DNA of 37,288 bases from Candidatus Agathobaculum merdavium (GTDB lineage: Bacteria; Bacillota; Clostridia; Oscillospirales; Butyricicoccaceae), in NCBI GenBank assembly GCA_019115615.1, contig DXDE01000094.1:1-37288 (forward strand). Reading direction: 5' to 3'. Below are positions 10,170-18,392 of the stretch, piece by piece. The notes beneath the pieces are model-generated. The model had not been told where the DNA came from and searched no databases. It saw only the letters and a list, made by a program, of their open reading frames with translations. Every line of letters begins with the position of its first letter. Within the stretch, counting starts at the first letter, position 1. A program made the position numbers and the translations under genes.

Positions 10170-11990
10170 TCAAATGATGGTCGGCCCAGCTGTCCACCGG
10201 ATGGTGAGCGCGAGCAGGCCGAAGGGCTCGTCGATCCGGTCGTTGCCGATGCGTACGGCGAGCAGCGGCATGCGGTGCTGGCGGTAACGGGTACGGTAGC
10301 TGATCGCACCGGGGATACACCGGAAAGAAAAACGTGAAAAGTCCAGCGTCTTGAATGAAAATAGATCCATGTTGCGCGACATGGCGAGCGTTTTGCCGTC
10401 CTCGCTTTCGTACTGCACGGTAGCGCCGGAGCGTGAGTGCGGCATAAGCGTCGGTATCACGTCGCGCACGGTTTTGACCCGTCCCCAATCCTCAAGCGGC
10501 AGGGTGGGGGTGCGCCAGTAGGCGTCGATGGCTGCGTCGTCATCGCGGTAGGCGCCGTCCTCTTCTGCCAGCGAGAAGCGGCACAGCCGACCATCCGCCG
10601 TGCCGAACCACAGCCTTCCATCCAGCTCGGCAAGGCATTGGGCGGGTACGTTTGCCCAGTAGAACCATGCCGGATCGCCGTTCGGTTCGGTCAGCTTGCC
10701 GTCGGCAATGTATACATGGTCGTTTATCGCCAGATAGTATTTGTCCTCAAATACGATCGCACAGGCGTTTTCCAATCCGGCTTCGTTTTCCAGTCGGGGG
10801 ACAATCGCGTCGGATACTGACCGGATCGTGCGCTGCTCGGCAACCGTTGTGCCGAACACACCCTGCACGCCGCGTGCAGACAGGAACAGCGGCAGATCGC
10901 CGAGCGAAGCAAAGCTGCGCGGGCAGACCGCGCCCGTGCCCTGCGCGCCCTGTGTGAGCGGGTAAAGCGCCGTGCCGTCGTCCGAAAGCAGGAAGGTGCG
11001 GCGGTAGCTGGTGGATTCCTGCGCGCCGCCCTCTTTGACAATCAGCTGGCTTTCGTACTGCTTGAGGTAGCCAACGATTGCCGACGCGTCCGTACCCATG
11101 CGTGTGTAGCCGGTGTCAGGGAAGTAGGTCGGGTCGTACAGACCGCTCTGCCAGTCACAGGCAGGCTCGTCCGGGTTGCCGGCGAGAAACACACGGGTGT
11201 CGTTCTTGCCGCCATACAGCCCTGCGAAGCGGCAACGGTTGATCTTGTCGGCGTAGCCTTCGACCGTTTTGGAAAAGGTGATGGCGACATTGGCCAGTCC
11301 ATTGCCGTTTTCGGGTGCAGCGGCAAGGGTCACCAGTCCGGTTTCGCGGTTGACCGAGGAAACCGTCACGGTCTTGTCGTTGACCGCGGCAGTCACCTCT
11401 GTGTCGTCTAGCTCCTTTGCGTCTACTTGGAACTGGGTGGCCGTGCCGTTGCCGATGAAGGTATTGATGCGCTTGGGGGTCAGCAGATTGACCGCTTCGT
11501 AGCTTGTGCCGCCGCCGGTCGGCTGCGCGGAGATAGTCGTGGTCGGCACATAGGCGATGTCCTGCACGCGTACGGCTTCCCAGGCATCGTCCGCTTCGGT
11601 GCGGCGCACCGCGCGGAAGGTCTGGCCGTCGAGCAGATAGAGCACGCCGCCCATGACGAATGACTGTGAGAATGTTTCGTTCATGTCGGTGCATAGTGGA
11701 GTCTGCGCGCCGTCATCTGCGCGGACAAACAGTGTTTTCCCCGCGTGTACGACGCAGCCCGTCCCGTCGGGCAGGGGAAATAGGCCGTAAATGGGTGCGC
11801 CGTAGTTGTGCTGCGTTTGCCAGCCGGTGCGTTTTACCAGATAGTCGTTCTGGTCGCAGATCATGTTCTGCATGTCGGGCGAGCGGGACAGCGGCAGCTT
11901 GGTCGGGTGGGTGCGGAAGTCTACGCCGCCGAAGCTGCTGACCACGGTCTCGCGCACGGTTTCGGGTTGCGGGAAACAATAAGCACGCAT
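10170..11990 (-). CDS. Phage tail hub/stabilisation-like protein (P22 gp10-like, beta-propeller type)
   Basis: Position after the connector; MRAYCFPQPETVRETVVSSFGGVDFRTHPTKLPLSRSPDMQNMICDQNDYLVKRTGW; repeated beta-rich segments. Start set at the ATG at 11990, overlapping the upstream stop (TGATG). Confidence 0.5.
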   Translation of the reverse strand: MRAYCFPQPETVRETVVSSFGGVDFRTHPTKLPLSRSPDMQNMICDQNDYLVKRTGWQTQHNYGAPIYGLFPLPDGTGCVVHAGKTLFVRADDGAQTPLCTDMNETFSQSFVMGGVLYLLDGQTFRAVRRTEADDAWEAVRVQDIAYVPTTTISAQPTGGGTSYEAVNLLTPKRINTFIGNGTATQFQVDAKELDDTEVTAAVNDKTVTVSSVNRETGLVTLAAAPENGNGLANVAITFSKTVEGYADKINRCRFAGLYGGKNDTRVFLAGNPDEPACDWQSGLYDPTYFPDTGYTRMGTDASAIVGYLKQYESQLIVKEGGAQESTSYRRTFLLSDDGTALYPLTQGAQGTGAVCPRSFASLGDLPLFLSARGVQGVFGTTVAEQRTIRSVSDAIVPRLENEAGLENACAIVFEDKYYLAINDHVYIADGKLTEPNGDPAWFYWANVPAQCLAELDGRLWFGTADGRLCRFSLAEEDGAYRDDDAAIDAYWRTPTLPLEDWGRVKTVRDVIPTLMPHSRSGATVQYESEDGKTLAMSRNMDLFSFKTLDFSRFSFRCIPGAISYRTRYRQHRMPLLAVRIGNDRIDEPFGLLALTIRWTAGPTII

Positions 11991-12358
11991 CAGATCATCT
12001 CCTGTATGGCGGATAGCTGCGCGGGGCAATGGCGCAGCAAGCGATCGGCGTATTCCGAAGCCGCCCAGTTGAATTTCGCTTTGTCATCGTCTGCGACCAG
12101 CAGCGCGGCCAGTCCGTATGGCAGGCACTCGGCCGCAAGGTGTTCGTCTGCCGGGATATCCTCGTCCAGTGCTGTCATATGCGGCGGGGCTGCCAGTGCA
12201 TCTTCGCCGTGCGAAAGCCGCACAGCATTGATCTCGCGCAGGCTGTTCACCAGCAGCTGATTGAGCGCACCGAGCGCAAACTGCTCGTAATACGCACCGG
12301 TGTCGCGCGTTTCGCTCAGCAGGTTCAGCGCCGCACGATAACATTCCGTTCCGGTCAT
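11990..12358 (-). CDS. Head-tail connector/adaptor-like phage protein
   Basis: 122 aa, helical, starting MTGTECYRAALNLLSETRDTG, between capsid and tail hub genes. Confidence 0.5.
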   Translation of the reverse strand: MTGTECYRAALNLLSETRDTGAYYEQFALGALNQLLVNSLREINAVRLSHGEDALAAPPHMTALDEDIPADEHLAAECLPYGLAALLVADDDKAKFNWAASEYADRLLRHCPAQLSAIQEMI

Positions 12359-12379
12359 AGAGATCCTCCTTTCAGAATA

Positions 12380-12408
12380 GCTCCCAGCCTGTTTGACAGG
12401 CTGGGAGC
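12380..12408 (-). promoter_or_regulatory. Strong hairpin between major capsid and connector genes
   Basis: Perfect 12-bp stem GCTCCCAGCCTG-5 nt-CAGGCTGGGAGC; no T-run in the transcript direction. Confidence 0.6.
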
Positions 12409-12441
12409 CTGCTTATGCCGTCCTATGGGCGGCTTTTCCAT

Positions 12442-13476
12442 TTAGCCCGCTGCAACCGGGGACGGGTATTTGCCTTCCTCAATCGCATAGGCACGGATCT
12501 GACAGCCTTCGTCTGCGGTCAGAACGGTTTCCGCCACATAATCCTTAGCGGAATCCGAGTAGCGCGGGTCAGAGCCGTCCAGCGTGTAGCGGATGGTGGT
12601 GCCGGTGGCCGTGATCTTACCTTCGGAGATGGTCGGTGCAGCCGAGATCGAACCGGTTGCAACCAGCGCATACACGCCGCCGCACTTCGCGCCCAGCACG
12701 TAAGCATCGTAGTAGTGACGGCCTTCGATCAGCGCACCGGACACGCCGACCGGGTCCTCATGCACCTTGGCATCCGCGATCTTGTACGGCATGAGCACCG
12801 CGTCCTTGTGGGCAACGAGGAAGTAAACATTGTCCGGCAGGTAGGACTTCGGCACGCGCACGACGTTCATGCCGAATACCTCGCCGCATACGCCTTTGGC
12901 GATCGACTGACGCGCCAGCACATCCACGCCCGCGAATTCATCCGAGGTGCAGACCAGCTTGTACATTTCGCTGGTCAGGTACAGATAGCGGTTGTCGTCC
13001 GGCACGAGCGCGTCGTCCAGCGCCTGCGAAGCGTTCGCGATCTTGGAGATAATGTTGGACTTGGTCGGCTTTTCGCTTTCCGCCAGCGTGCCCGCCATGG
13101 TGACAAAACGCTGGAACGCATATTTGTCTGCTGCCGGCGTGGACTTTTCGTTCAGCTGCAGGCGCAGCATGTCGGCGGCGTTCTTGACTAGGTTCTGGTC
13201 GAGGTTGTTGCCCTTGTCGATCGTCAGTGTGAACGCTTTGTCCTGCGTCATGGTCAGCTCCTGCACAACGTCCTGCATTTCAGTCACGTCGCCGTAGCGC
13301 TTGAGGCCGCCGTCGCGGTCGTAATCGACCTCTTCCACCGTGATCGGCGTGTAGACCTTGAGGGTTTTCACGCCCGTCAGGTCAAAGGTTTCCGCGGTTT
13401 TGCCCTTGATGAAGGATGCGCGGGTGAAAACTTCCGCAATCTGGTCGGAGTATTTGGTAGCAAGATTGATAGCCAT
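12442..13476 (-). CDS. Major capsid protein with C-terminal chitobiase/Ig-like domain
   Basis: MAINLATKYSDQIAEVFTRASFIKGKTAETFDLTGVKTLKVYTP...; position downstream of scaffold; C-terminal SISAAPTISEGKITATGTTIRYTLDGSDPRYSDSAKDY...IRAYAIEEGKYPSP. Confidence 0.75.
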   Translation of the reverse strand: MAINLATKYSDQIAEVFTRASFIKGKTAETFDLTGVKTLKVYTPITVEEVDYDRDGGLKRYGDVTEMQDVVQELTMTQDKAFTLTIDKGNNLDQNLVKNAADMLRLQLNEKSTPAADKYAFQRFVTMAGTLAESEKPTKSNIISKIANASQALDDALVPDDNRYLYLTSEMYKLVCTSDEFAGVDVLARQSIAKGVCGEVFGMNVVRVPKSYLPDNVYFLVAHKDAVLMPYKIADAKVHEDPVGVSGALIEGRHYYDAYVLGAKCGGVYALVATGSISAAPTISEGKITATGTTIRYTLDGSDPRYSDSAKDYVAETVLTADEGCQIRAYAIEEGKYPSPVAAG

Positions 13477-13508
13477 AAGTATAATACCTCCTGTTTATAC
13501 GATTTGTG

Positions 13509-14051
13509 TTATCTGCCGAGCAGAGCAAGCGTTACCGGATCGACGCCTGCCGGTTCGCCATCGCTTTGCGCCGGGCCGACCGCTGCACGGCGGTTTTTCT
13601 GGTTCATTTCGAGCGCGGCCAGCTCGTCCTTCAGTTCGAGGATCTCCCACTTGCGGTAGGCCGAGACGAGCGAGCCTTCCTGCTGCGCCCACTGCCATAC
13701 CTGCTGCGGGATCTCTTCCGGGCGTACGTCCGGGTATTCCTCAACAAAGGCGGCGTAGATTTGGCCGTTCGGCATGCCGTTTGCCGCGCGGTTGCGGCGG
13801 ACATAGGCATTCTGCTTGGACAGGCCGAGGCTGGCCGCTTCGATCAGCTGCTCGAGCGTCAGCTCGACCGTCTGCCCGTCCACTGGGACGGGAACGGTCT
13901 GCTGGCCGCCCTGCGCAGCCTGTGCCGCCGGGTCTCCCGTGTTCTGTGCGGGCATGCTCTGCGCAAACGGGTCGGCGGCGGCCGGGACAGTCTGTGCGCC
14001 CTGCGCCGGTACGGACACCGGGTTACTGGTCGTTTTGCGTTTGGTTTGCAT
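13509..14051 (-). CDS. Phage scaffold-like protein
   Basis: Between portal and capsid genes; Pro/Gln/Ala-rich N-terminus and a charged helical region (LEQLIEAASLGLSKQNAYVRRNRAANG). Confidence 0.5.
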   Translation of the reverse strand: MQTKRKTTSNPVSVPAQGAQTVPAAADPFAQSMPAQNTGDPAAQAAQGGQQTVPVPVDGQTVELTLEQLIEAASLGLSKQNAYVRRNRAANGMPNGQIYAAFVEEYPDVRPEEIPQQVWQWAQQEGSLVSAYRKWEILELKDELAALEMNQKNRRAAVGPAQSDGEPAGVDPVTLALLGR

Positions 14052-15585
14052 TTGTATTAGCCTCCTTTTGCTGCTGTCGCTGCATGCGGAGTGCGTGCAG
14101 CAGATCGTTTTTGCCGCGCACCTGATAATCAGGTACGTTTTCCAGATAGATCAGCGGGTCGGTGATGACGCCGCTTTCAAGCAGGTGATCGTTTGTCGTG
14201 GTCTGCATGGTCTCCGACCAGTAGCTTGCCGCGCCCACATCCACCTGCAAGCGCAGATCCTGCCCGGCAAGCGTTGAGAAGTCAAAGCTCTGCCGGTAGG
14301 GCGTTTCGCCCGGCTCGTCCGCGACAACCAGCGTGCGCACGCCGTAGTGCGCGCCCATCAGGTCGAGGAAGATACGCGCCCAGTCCTCGGTGAAGCGGTA
14401 AAACTCCATCTTGGTCAGTTCAAGCGGGGCAGCGGTTGCATTCTGCACCGCTACGATCGCCGAAGTGTTGTCCGGCTTGACCGTACCAAGCGCGGCTTCG
14501 CTCGCGCCCATCAGTTCGGCGGTGTCGTTCATCATTTGTTTGAGCAGCGCCAGCACCTGTGAGGAGATGTCGGGCGCCTTGAACGCGGTGGCAATCGCTT
14601 CGTTCGGGTTGCCGCGCATGCCGACCGCCTTGCCCACATCGTTCGACCAGCCGTTGGGGAAACGGGTCATGTCGTAAATGATTTTGGGGAAGGCCACCTG
14701 TTTGATGCACTGCACATACATCGAATACAGCTTGTTGATGGCGATTTGGTTGGGGATGGCTTCGGTCAGCGGGCTTTCGCCGTGGCACGAGCCGCGCACG
14801 CGGTTCCAGCACAGGTGTGTGACCGGATAATAACGGTAGGGCAGCTCTTTTTCGCGCATGACAGTCGCGGTGCGCGTGGTTTTGGTAAACGCCACACCAT
14901 GCTCGGTTTTGCGCATGTGCAGCAGCACGGTCACGCGGTCGTTTTCGCCGTTTAAGCGATAGCGCAGATAGTCCTCGGTGTCGTCCGGCACGATGGCCTC
15001 CGCTTCAGCGGCAGACAGACCGTTTGCGCGTGCCTCTTTGCGTACTTCATCCACATCGCGCCGCATGGCGAGAATCAGATACGGCTGGCGCTGCACCTCA
15101 TCGCAGGCCGGGTTGCCGAAGCAGATATTAGTCGAATCAATCAGCTCGGCCACGATATCGCCCTTAACCGCCTGCCCGGTTTCGAGCGCAGGGTCAAAGT
15201 GCATGTAAAAGCAGGCGTCGCCGTCTACGCAGGCGTTTTTAAGCAGCGGGCGGCCGAGCGCCTTGACACCCGAGCGTTCGATCGCCGACGCAAAGGCATG
15301 TTCCAGCACACGGGCGGTCTTGCGCCCGTCGCCATCCATGTCAAACGGCTGGGCGCGTACCGCGACATCGTCCGAGACCAGCATGGACACAAACAGGTTG
15401 ACGCAGCGGCGCAGCACATTGAAGATCAGCGGGTCGAGCGACTGCACGCGCAGCCCCTCCCACTGGCGGCCGAGGTAAAACGCCTCATTGCGGCGCACGC
15501 GGTCGTATAGGCCGATCGAACGCTTGTAGTCGCGGTCGCGCTCATATTTGCGCCAGATGGCGGTGGGGGACGGATCAAATTTCAT
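14023..15585 (-). CDS. Phage portal protein (P22-like/podoviral type)
   Basis: MKFDPSPTAIWRKYERDRDYKRSIGLYDRVRRNEAFYLGRQWEGL...; ~520 aa, adjacent to terminase and scaffold. Confidence 0.75.
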   Translation of the reverse strand: MKFDPSPTAIWRKYERDRDYKRSIGLYDRVRRNEAFYLGRQWEGLRVQSLDPLIFNVLRRCVNLFVSMLVSDDVAVRAQPFDMDGDGRKTARVLEHAFASAIERSGVKALGRPLLKNACVDGDACFYMHFDPALETGQAVKGDIVAELIDSTNICFGNPACDEVQRQPYLILAMRRDVDEVRKEARANGLSAAEAEAIVPDDTEDYLRYRLNGENDRVTVLLHMRKTEHGVAFTKTTRTATVMREKELPYRYYPVTHLCWNRVRGSCHGESPLTEAIPNQIAINKLYSMYVQCIKQVAFPKIIYDMTRFPNGWSNDVGKAVGMRGNPNEAIATAFKAPDISSQVLALLKQMMNDTAELMGASEAALGTVKPDNTSAIVAVQNATAAPLELTKMEFYRFTEDWARIFLDLMGAHYGVRTLVVADEPGETPYRQSFDFSTLAGQDLRLQVDVGAASYWSETMQTTTNDHLLESGVITDPLIYLENVPDYQVRGKNDLLHALRMQRQQQKEANTNANQTQNDQ

Positions 15586-15769
15586 CGGTCATGTCCTCCC
15601 GTCCGTAAGCCATCAGCGCAGCCAGATCGCGGCTGAGCGCATCGTCCACAGGCGTGGGCGTGTTGCTGTCGCCCTTGGTCGGACGCTGCGGCAGCCGCAG
15701 ACCGCCGGACACGACCGCGCCGGTCAGCACCAGCAGCGCCGCGCCGATGCAGTAAAGTAAAATGGTCAT
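15575..15769 (-). CDS. Small single-TM protein of unknown function
   Basis: 64 aa MTILLYCIGAALLVLTGAVVSGGL...; AAAGGAGGAACCC ribosome-binding site directly upstream; overlaps the portal start. Confidence 0.55.
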   Translation of the reverse strand: MTILLYCIGAALLVLTGAVVSGGLRLPQRPTKGDSNTPTPVDDALSRDLAALMAYGREDMTDEI

Positions 15770-15783
15770 AGGGTTCCTCCTTT

Positions 15784-17082
15784 TCAGTACGCGAGAAAAT
15801 CCCCGACTTCGCAGTCGTAAGCCGTAGGGGAAACAGGTGCGGGCGGCTCGTACACCGTCGCAGCGTAGCCGCGCAGCGCGTCGGGCGCGTGGGTCAGCTC
15901 GTGCGGTGTGTTTGCCACGTCGGACGGATTGCGCGCATCGTGCTGCAAAGCGGGCAGCGTGCGGATCAGGTTGCGGCAGGTGTCGAAGACGGTCAGGTGC
16001 GGGCGCGGTTGACCTTGTTCGTCCTTGCGCGGGGCGAGCAGTTCATGCAGCGCCAGCCAACCGGCAACACGCTCGTTGCAGCTTTTGTCGAAATCCAGTC
16101 CGCAGTCCGCGAACAGCTCGACTGCGCTTTTGCCGGTCTCCTGCCGCCGGTTCCACAAATCGGGTGGTGCCAGACGGCAGTCAATGTGCTCGCCGGACAG
16201 TTCGCAGGCGAGAATCGCCGCTGCGGCTTCCGAGATAATCAAACTGGACTGATATAACTCTCTGTATACTACGCTGTACCCGTCCGGGCTTTGCGCAATC
16301 CAGAGCGCCGCCAGCATGTCCAGTCCGTAGTCGATGGTCAGATACCGCCGCCAGTCCTTTGGGATGGCGTGCGGTTTGACAACATGCAGGTCGGGGCTAA
16401 ACTCGCTGAAGTATCGGCCTTCGTCCAGTTCCCACACGCCGTCGAGCAGCGCGCGCCGGTCGCGCACGGAGAGCAGCCGCAGCCGCTTTTCGTAGCCCGC
16501 GTCCGCACGATGCAGGAAAGGGTTATCCGTGAGCCGCGCGGGCAGGAACAACCGTGAGCCGCCGTCGAACTCGGTTTCGGTGTCGGGCGGCATCGGATCG
16601 ATGTAGCGCTTTTTGACCCATTGATGACCGACCCCGCCCGGATTAGTCGTACTCTTGACCTGCTTGGGATAGCCGTTTGCCCCGCGCACGCGCGAGATCA
16701 GATAGGTGAACTGGCTTTCGGTGAAATGGGTCAGCTCATCGAACCGCAGCACATCGTATTCCGCACTCTGGTACTTGGTCACATCGCTTTCCGCGTCGCA
16801 GTAGCCGAACTCGAGCGTCGAACCGTTTGCAAACTGCCACAGATGCTCGCTGACCTTGTAACTGGCAATCGACTGCGGGAACAGCCGCAGCGAAGCGGGC
16901 ACGAGTGAGCGTTCCAGTTCGGGCATGGTGCGGCGCAGCATCAGCTGCCGCGAACCGGGGTAACAGACAGCGAACCGCAGCGCGTCGAGCAGTTGCCCGT
17001 GGCTTTTGCCGCCGCCTGCTGCGCCGCCGAACAGCGTTTCGAACGCGTCCGACTGAACGAACGCAGCCTGCCGGGGGGTTAT
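15784..17082 (-). CDS. Phage terminase large subunit
   Basis: ITPRQAAFVQSDAFETLFGGAAGGGKSHGQLLDALRFAV (Walker A), VLRFDELTHFTE (Walker B-like), YLTIDYG nuclease motif. The ORF is open to an ATG at 17370, but homology-like sequence begins only at EITPRQ; proposed start is ATA at 17082-17080. Confidence 0.75.
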   Translation of the reverse strand: MTPRQAAFVQSDAFETLFGGAAGGGKSHGQLLDALRFAVCYPGSRQLMLRRTMPELERSLVPASLRLFPQSIASYKVSEHLWQFANGSTLEFGYCDAESDVTKYQSAEYDVLRFDELTHFTESQFTYLISRVRGANGYPKQVKSTTNPGGVGHQWVKKRYIDPMPPDTETEFDGGSRLFLPARLTDNPFLHRADAGYEKRLRLLSVRDRRALLDGVWELDEGRYFSEFSPDLHVVKPHAIPKDWRRYLTIDYGLDMLAALWIAQSPDGYSVVYRELYQSSLIISEAAAAILACELSGEHIDCRLAPPDLWNRRQETGKSAVELFADCGLDFDKSCNERVAGWLALHELLAPRKDEQGQPRPHLTVFDTCRNLIRTLPALQHDARNPSDVANTPHELTHAPDALRGYAATVYEPPAPVSPTAYDCEVGDFLAY

Positions 17083-17336
17083 TTCGTATCCGATCGTGCG
17101 TCTACGATCCGGAACACGATTTCGACTGGCTCGGGATTTTGCACCTCGCCGCCCAGCATCGTGCCCTTGCCGACTGTCCGGTCGAGGATCTCCTTGATCG
17201 CACTCAGGCGGCTGTTGGCCGGTGCTTCCGCGTCGTCCGCAATGTCGTACAGCATCCGGATCAGATCGTCCGGCTGCTTCTTTCTTGGCACAATGGCATC
17301 CGCTCCTTTCGGGAAAAGATTTGCTTGTCTTCCCAT
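17079..17336 (-). CDS. Phage small-terminase-like/DNA-packaging protein
   Basis: Directly upstream of terL; ...PRKKQPDDLIRMLYDIADDAEAPANSRLSAIKEILDRTVGKG. Start uncertain: ATG 17336, or GTG 17291 preceded by AAAGGAG. Confidence 0.5.
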   Translation of the reverse strand: MGRQANLFPKGADAIVPRKKQPDDLIRMLYDIADDAEAPANSRLSAIKEILDRTVGKGTMLGGEVQNPEPVEIVFRIVDARSDTK

Positions 17337-17386
17337 GCCGATAAGAATAGCGGCAAAAGCGATATTCCACAAGAACAAATGTTTGA

Positions 17387-17401
17387 CCCTTTGCAGGCTT
17401 G
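17387..17401 (+). repeat. Right copy of imperfect direct repeat flanking the phage cassette
   Basis: CCCTTTGCAGGCTTG; 14/15 identical to 9121-9135. Confidence 0.4.
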
Positions 17402-17459
17402 CAATTTATTGCCCGGTGCGGTATCCTGAATACGGATTGAAATGCAGGGAGAGGAAAAT

Positions 17460-18284
17460 ATGATGCAAAAGATCAAGCTGATCGCGCTCGATCTGGATGG
17501 AACAGCGCTGACGCCGGACAATGATGTTTCGCCCGCGACCATGGACGCGGTGCGCCGTGCACGCGAAGCGGGCATACATGTGGTGGTGTCGACCGGCCGT
17601 ATCTGCGGCGAGGCAAGCGAGTTTGCCGTCAAGCTGGGTGCGGACGATCTGATGGTTACGGCAGGCGGCGCGTCGCTGTCGCGCGTGTCGACCGGACAGT
17701 GCACCATGCGCATGTCCATGCCGTGGGAGGACGCAGTGCGCGCGGCCGCAGCGGTTGAGCGTATTGGCCTGACCGTCATGGTCTATGTGGGTGAAACGCT
17801 GCTCATCACGCCGTATGACGAGATGGAGTTCGGAAAATACAAATCCAACGAGGGTTTCCTTGCGGTCAAGCGGGTCGTGCCCTCGATCGCGGAATATATC
17901 GCGGATGGACATGTTTCGGTCGATAAGATTTTTGCCCGCAGCAATGATCCGGTCATTCTCCGTATGGCGCGGGAAAAAATTGAGCAAATCCCGGGCGTGC
18001 GCGTGATGAGTTCCGCGACGGATAATATTGAGGTCGTTACCCCTGCGGCGGATAAGGGCAATGCGCTGGGCATGCTGTGCCGCCAGCTGGGTACGGATCT
18101 TGCGCATGCCGCCGCGATGGGCGACAGCGAGAACGATCTTGAAATGCTGCGCGCGGTCGCGCTGCCGATCGCGATGGGCAACGCCAATGATGCGGTCAAG
18201 GCGATCTGCAAGCGGGAGACGCTGACCAATGCCGAGGACGGCGTTGCCGCCGCAATCGACCGTATTCTTGCTGAAAATGAATAA
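17460..18284 (+). CDS. Cof-type HAD-IIB family hydrolase
   Basis: KLIALDLDGTALTPDNDVSPATMDAVRRA; MGDSENDLEML. Confidence 0.93.
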   Translation: MMQKIKLIALDLDGTALTPDNDVSPATMDAVRRAREAGIHVVVSTGRICGEASEFAVKLGADDLMVTAGGASLSRVSTGQCTMRMSMPWEDAVRAAAAVERIGLTVMVYVGETLLITPYDEMEFGKYKSNEGFLAVKRVVPSIAEYIADGHVSVDKIFARSNDPVILRMAREKIEQIPGVRVMSSATDNIEVVTPAADKGNALGMLCRQLGTDLAHAAAMGDSENDLEMLRAVALPIAMGNANDAVKAICKRETLTNAEDGVAAAIDRILAENE

Positions 18285-18308
18285 GGTGCTGTACAAGACA
18301 GCCTTTTT
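18283..18308 (+). terminator. Possible Rho-independent terminator
   Basis: AAGG-tg-CTGT acaag ACAG-CCTTTTT imperfect hairpin with short T-run. Confidence 0.4.
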
Positions 18309-18392
18309 GCGGAAAACGGTGGTATTCGGCGTGTGGATATGCTATAATAAATCCGTATGTAAAATTTACCCCGTCAGAAGGAGACATATTGC

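Larger units (their letters stand above)
9225..17336 (-). mobile_element. Compact podovirus-like packaging/capsid cassette (prophage remnant, satellite-like or domesticated)
   Basis: Nine co-directional minus-strand ORFs with terminase, portal, scaffold, capsid and connector order. No integrase, replication or lysis ORF recognisable. Confidence 0.85.

Noticed and set aside
17079-17160. Programmed -1 frameshift joining small and large terminase
   Set aside because: The frames are related by -1, but I see no classical X XXY YYZ slippery heptamer near the stop; ATA initiation or inactivation is the simpler reading.
9225-17336. Complete inducible prophage
   Set aside because: No integrase, repressor, replication, lysis or long-tail genes are visible in the interval.
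17082-17370. N-terminal extension of the large terminase to the ATG at 17370
   Set aside because: This part is the shifted frame of the small-terminase-like ORF and has an Arg/Ser/Pro-rich, non-protein-like composition.
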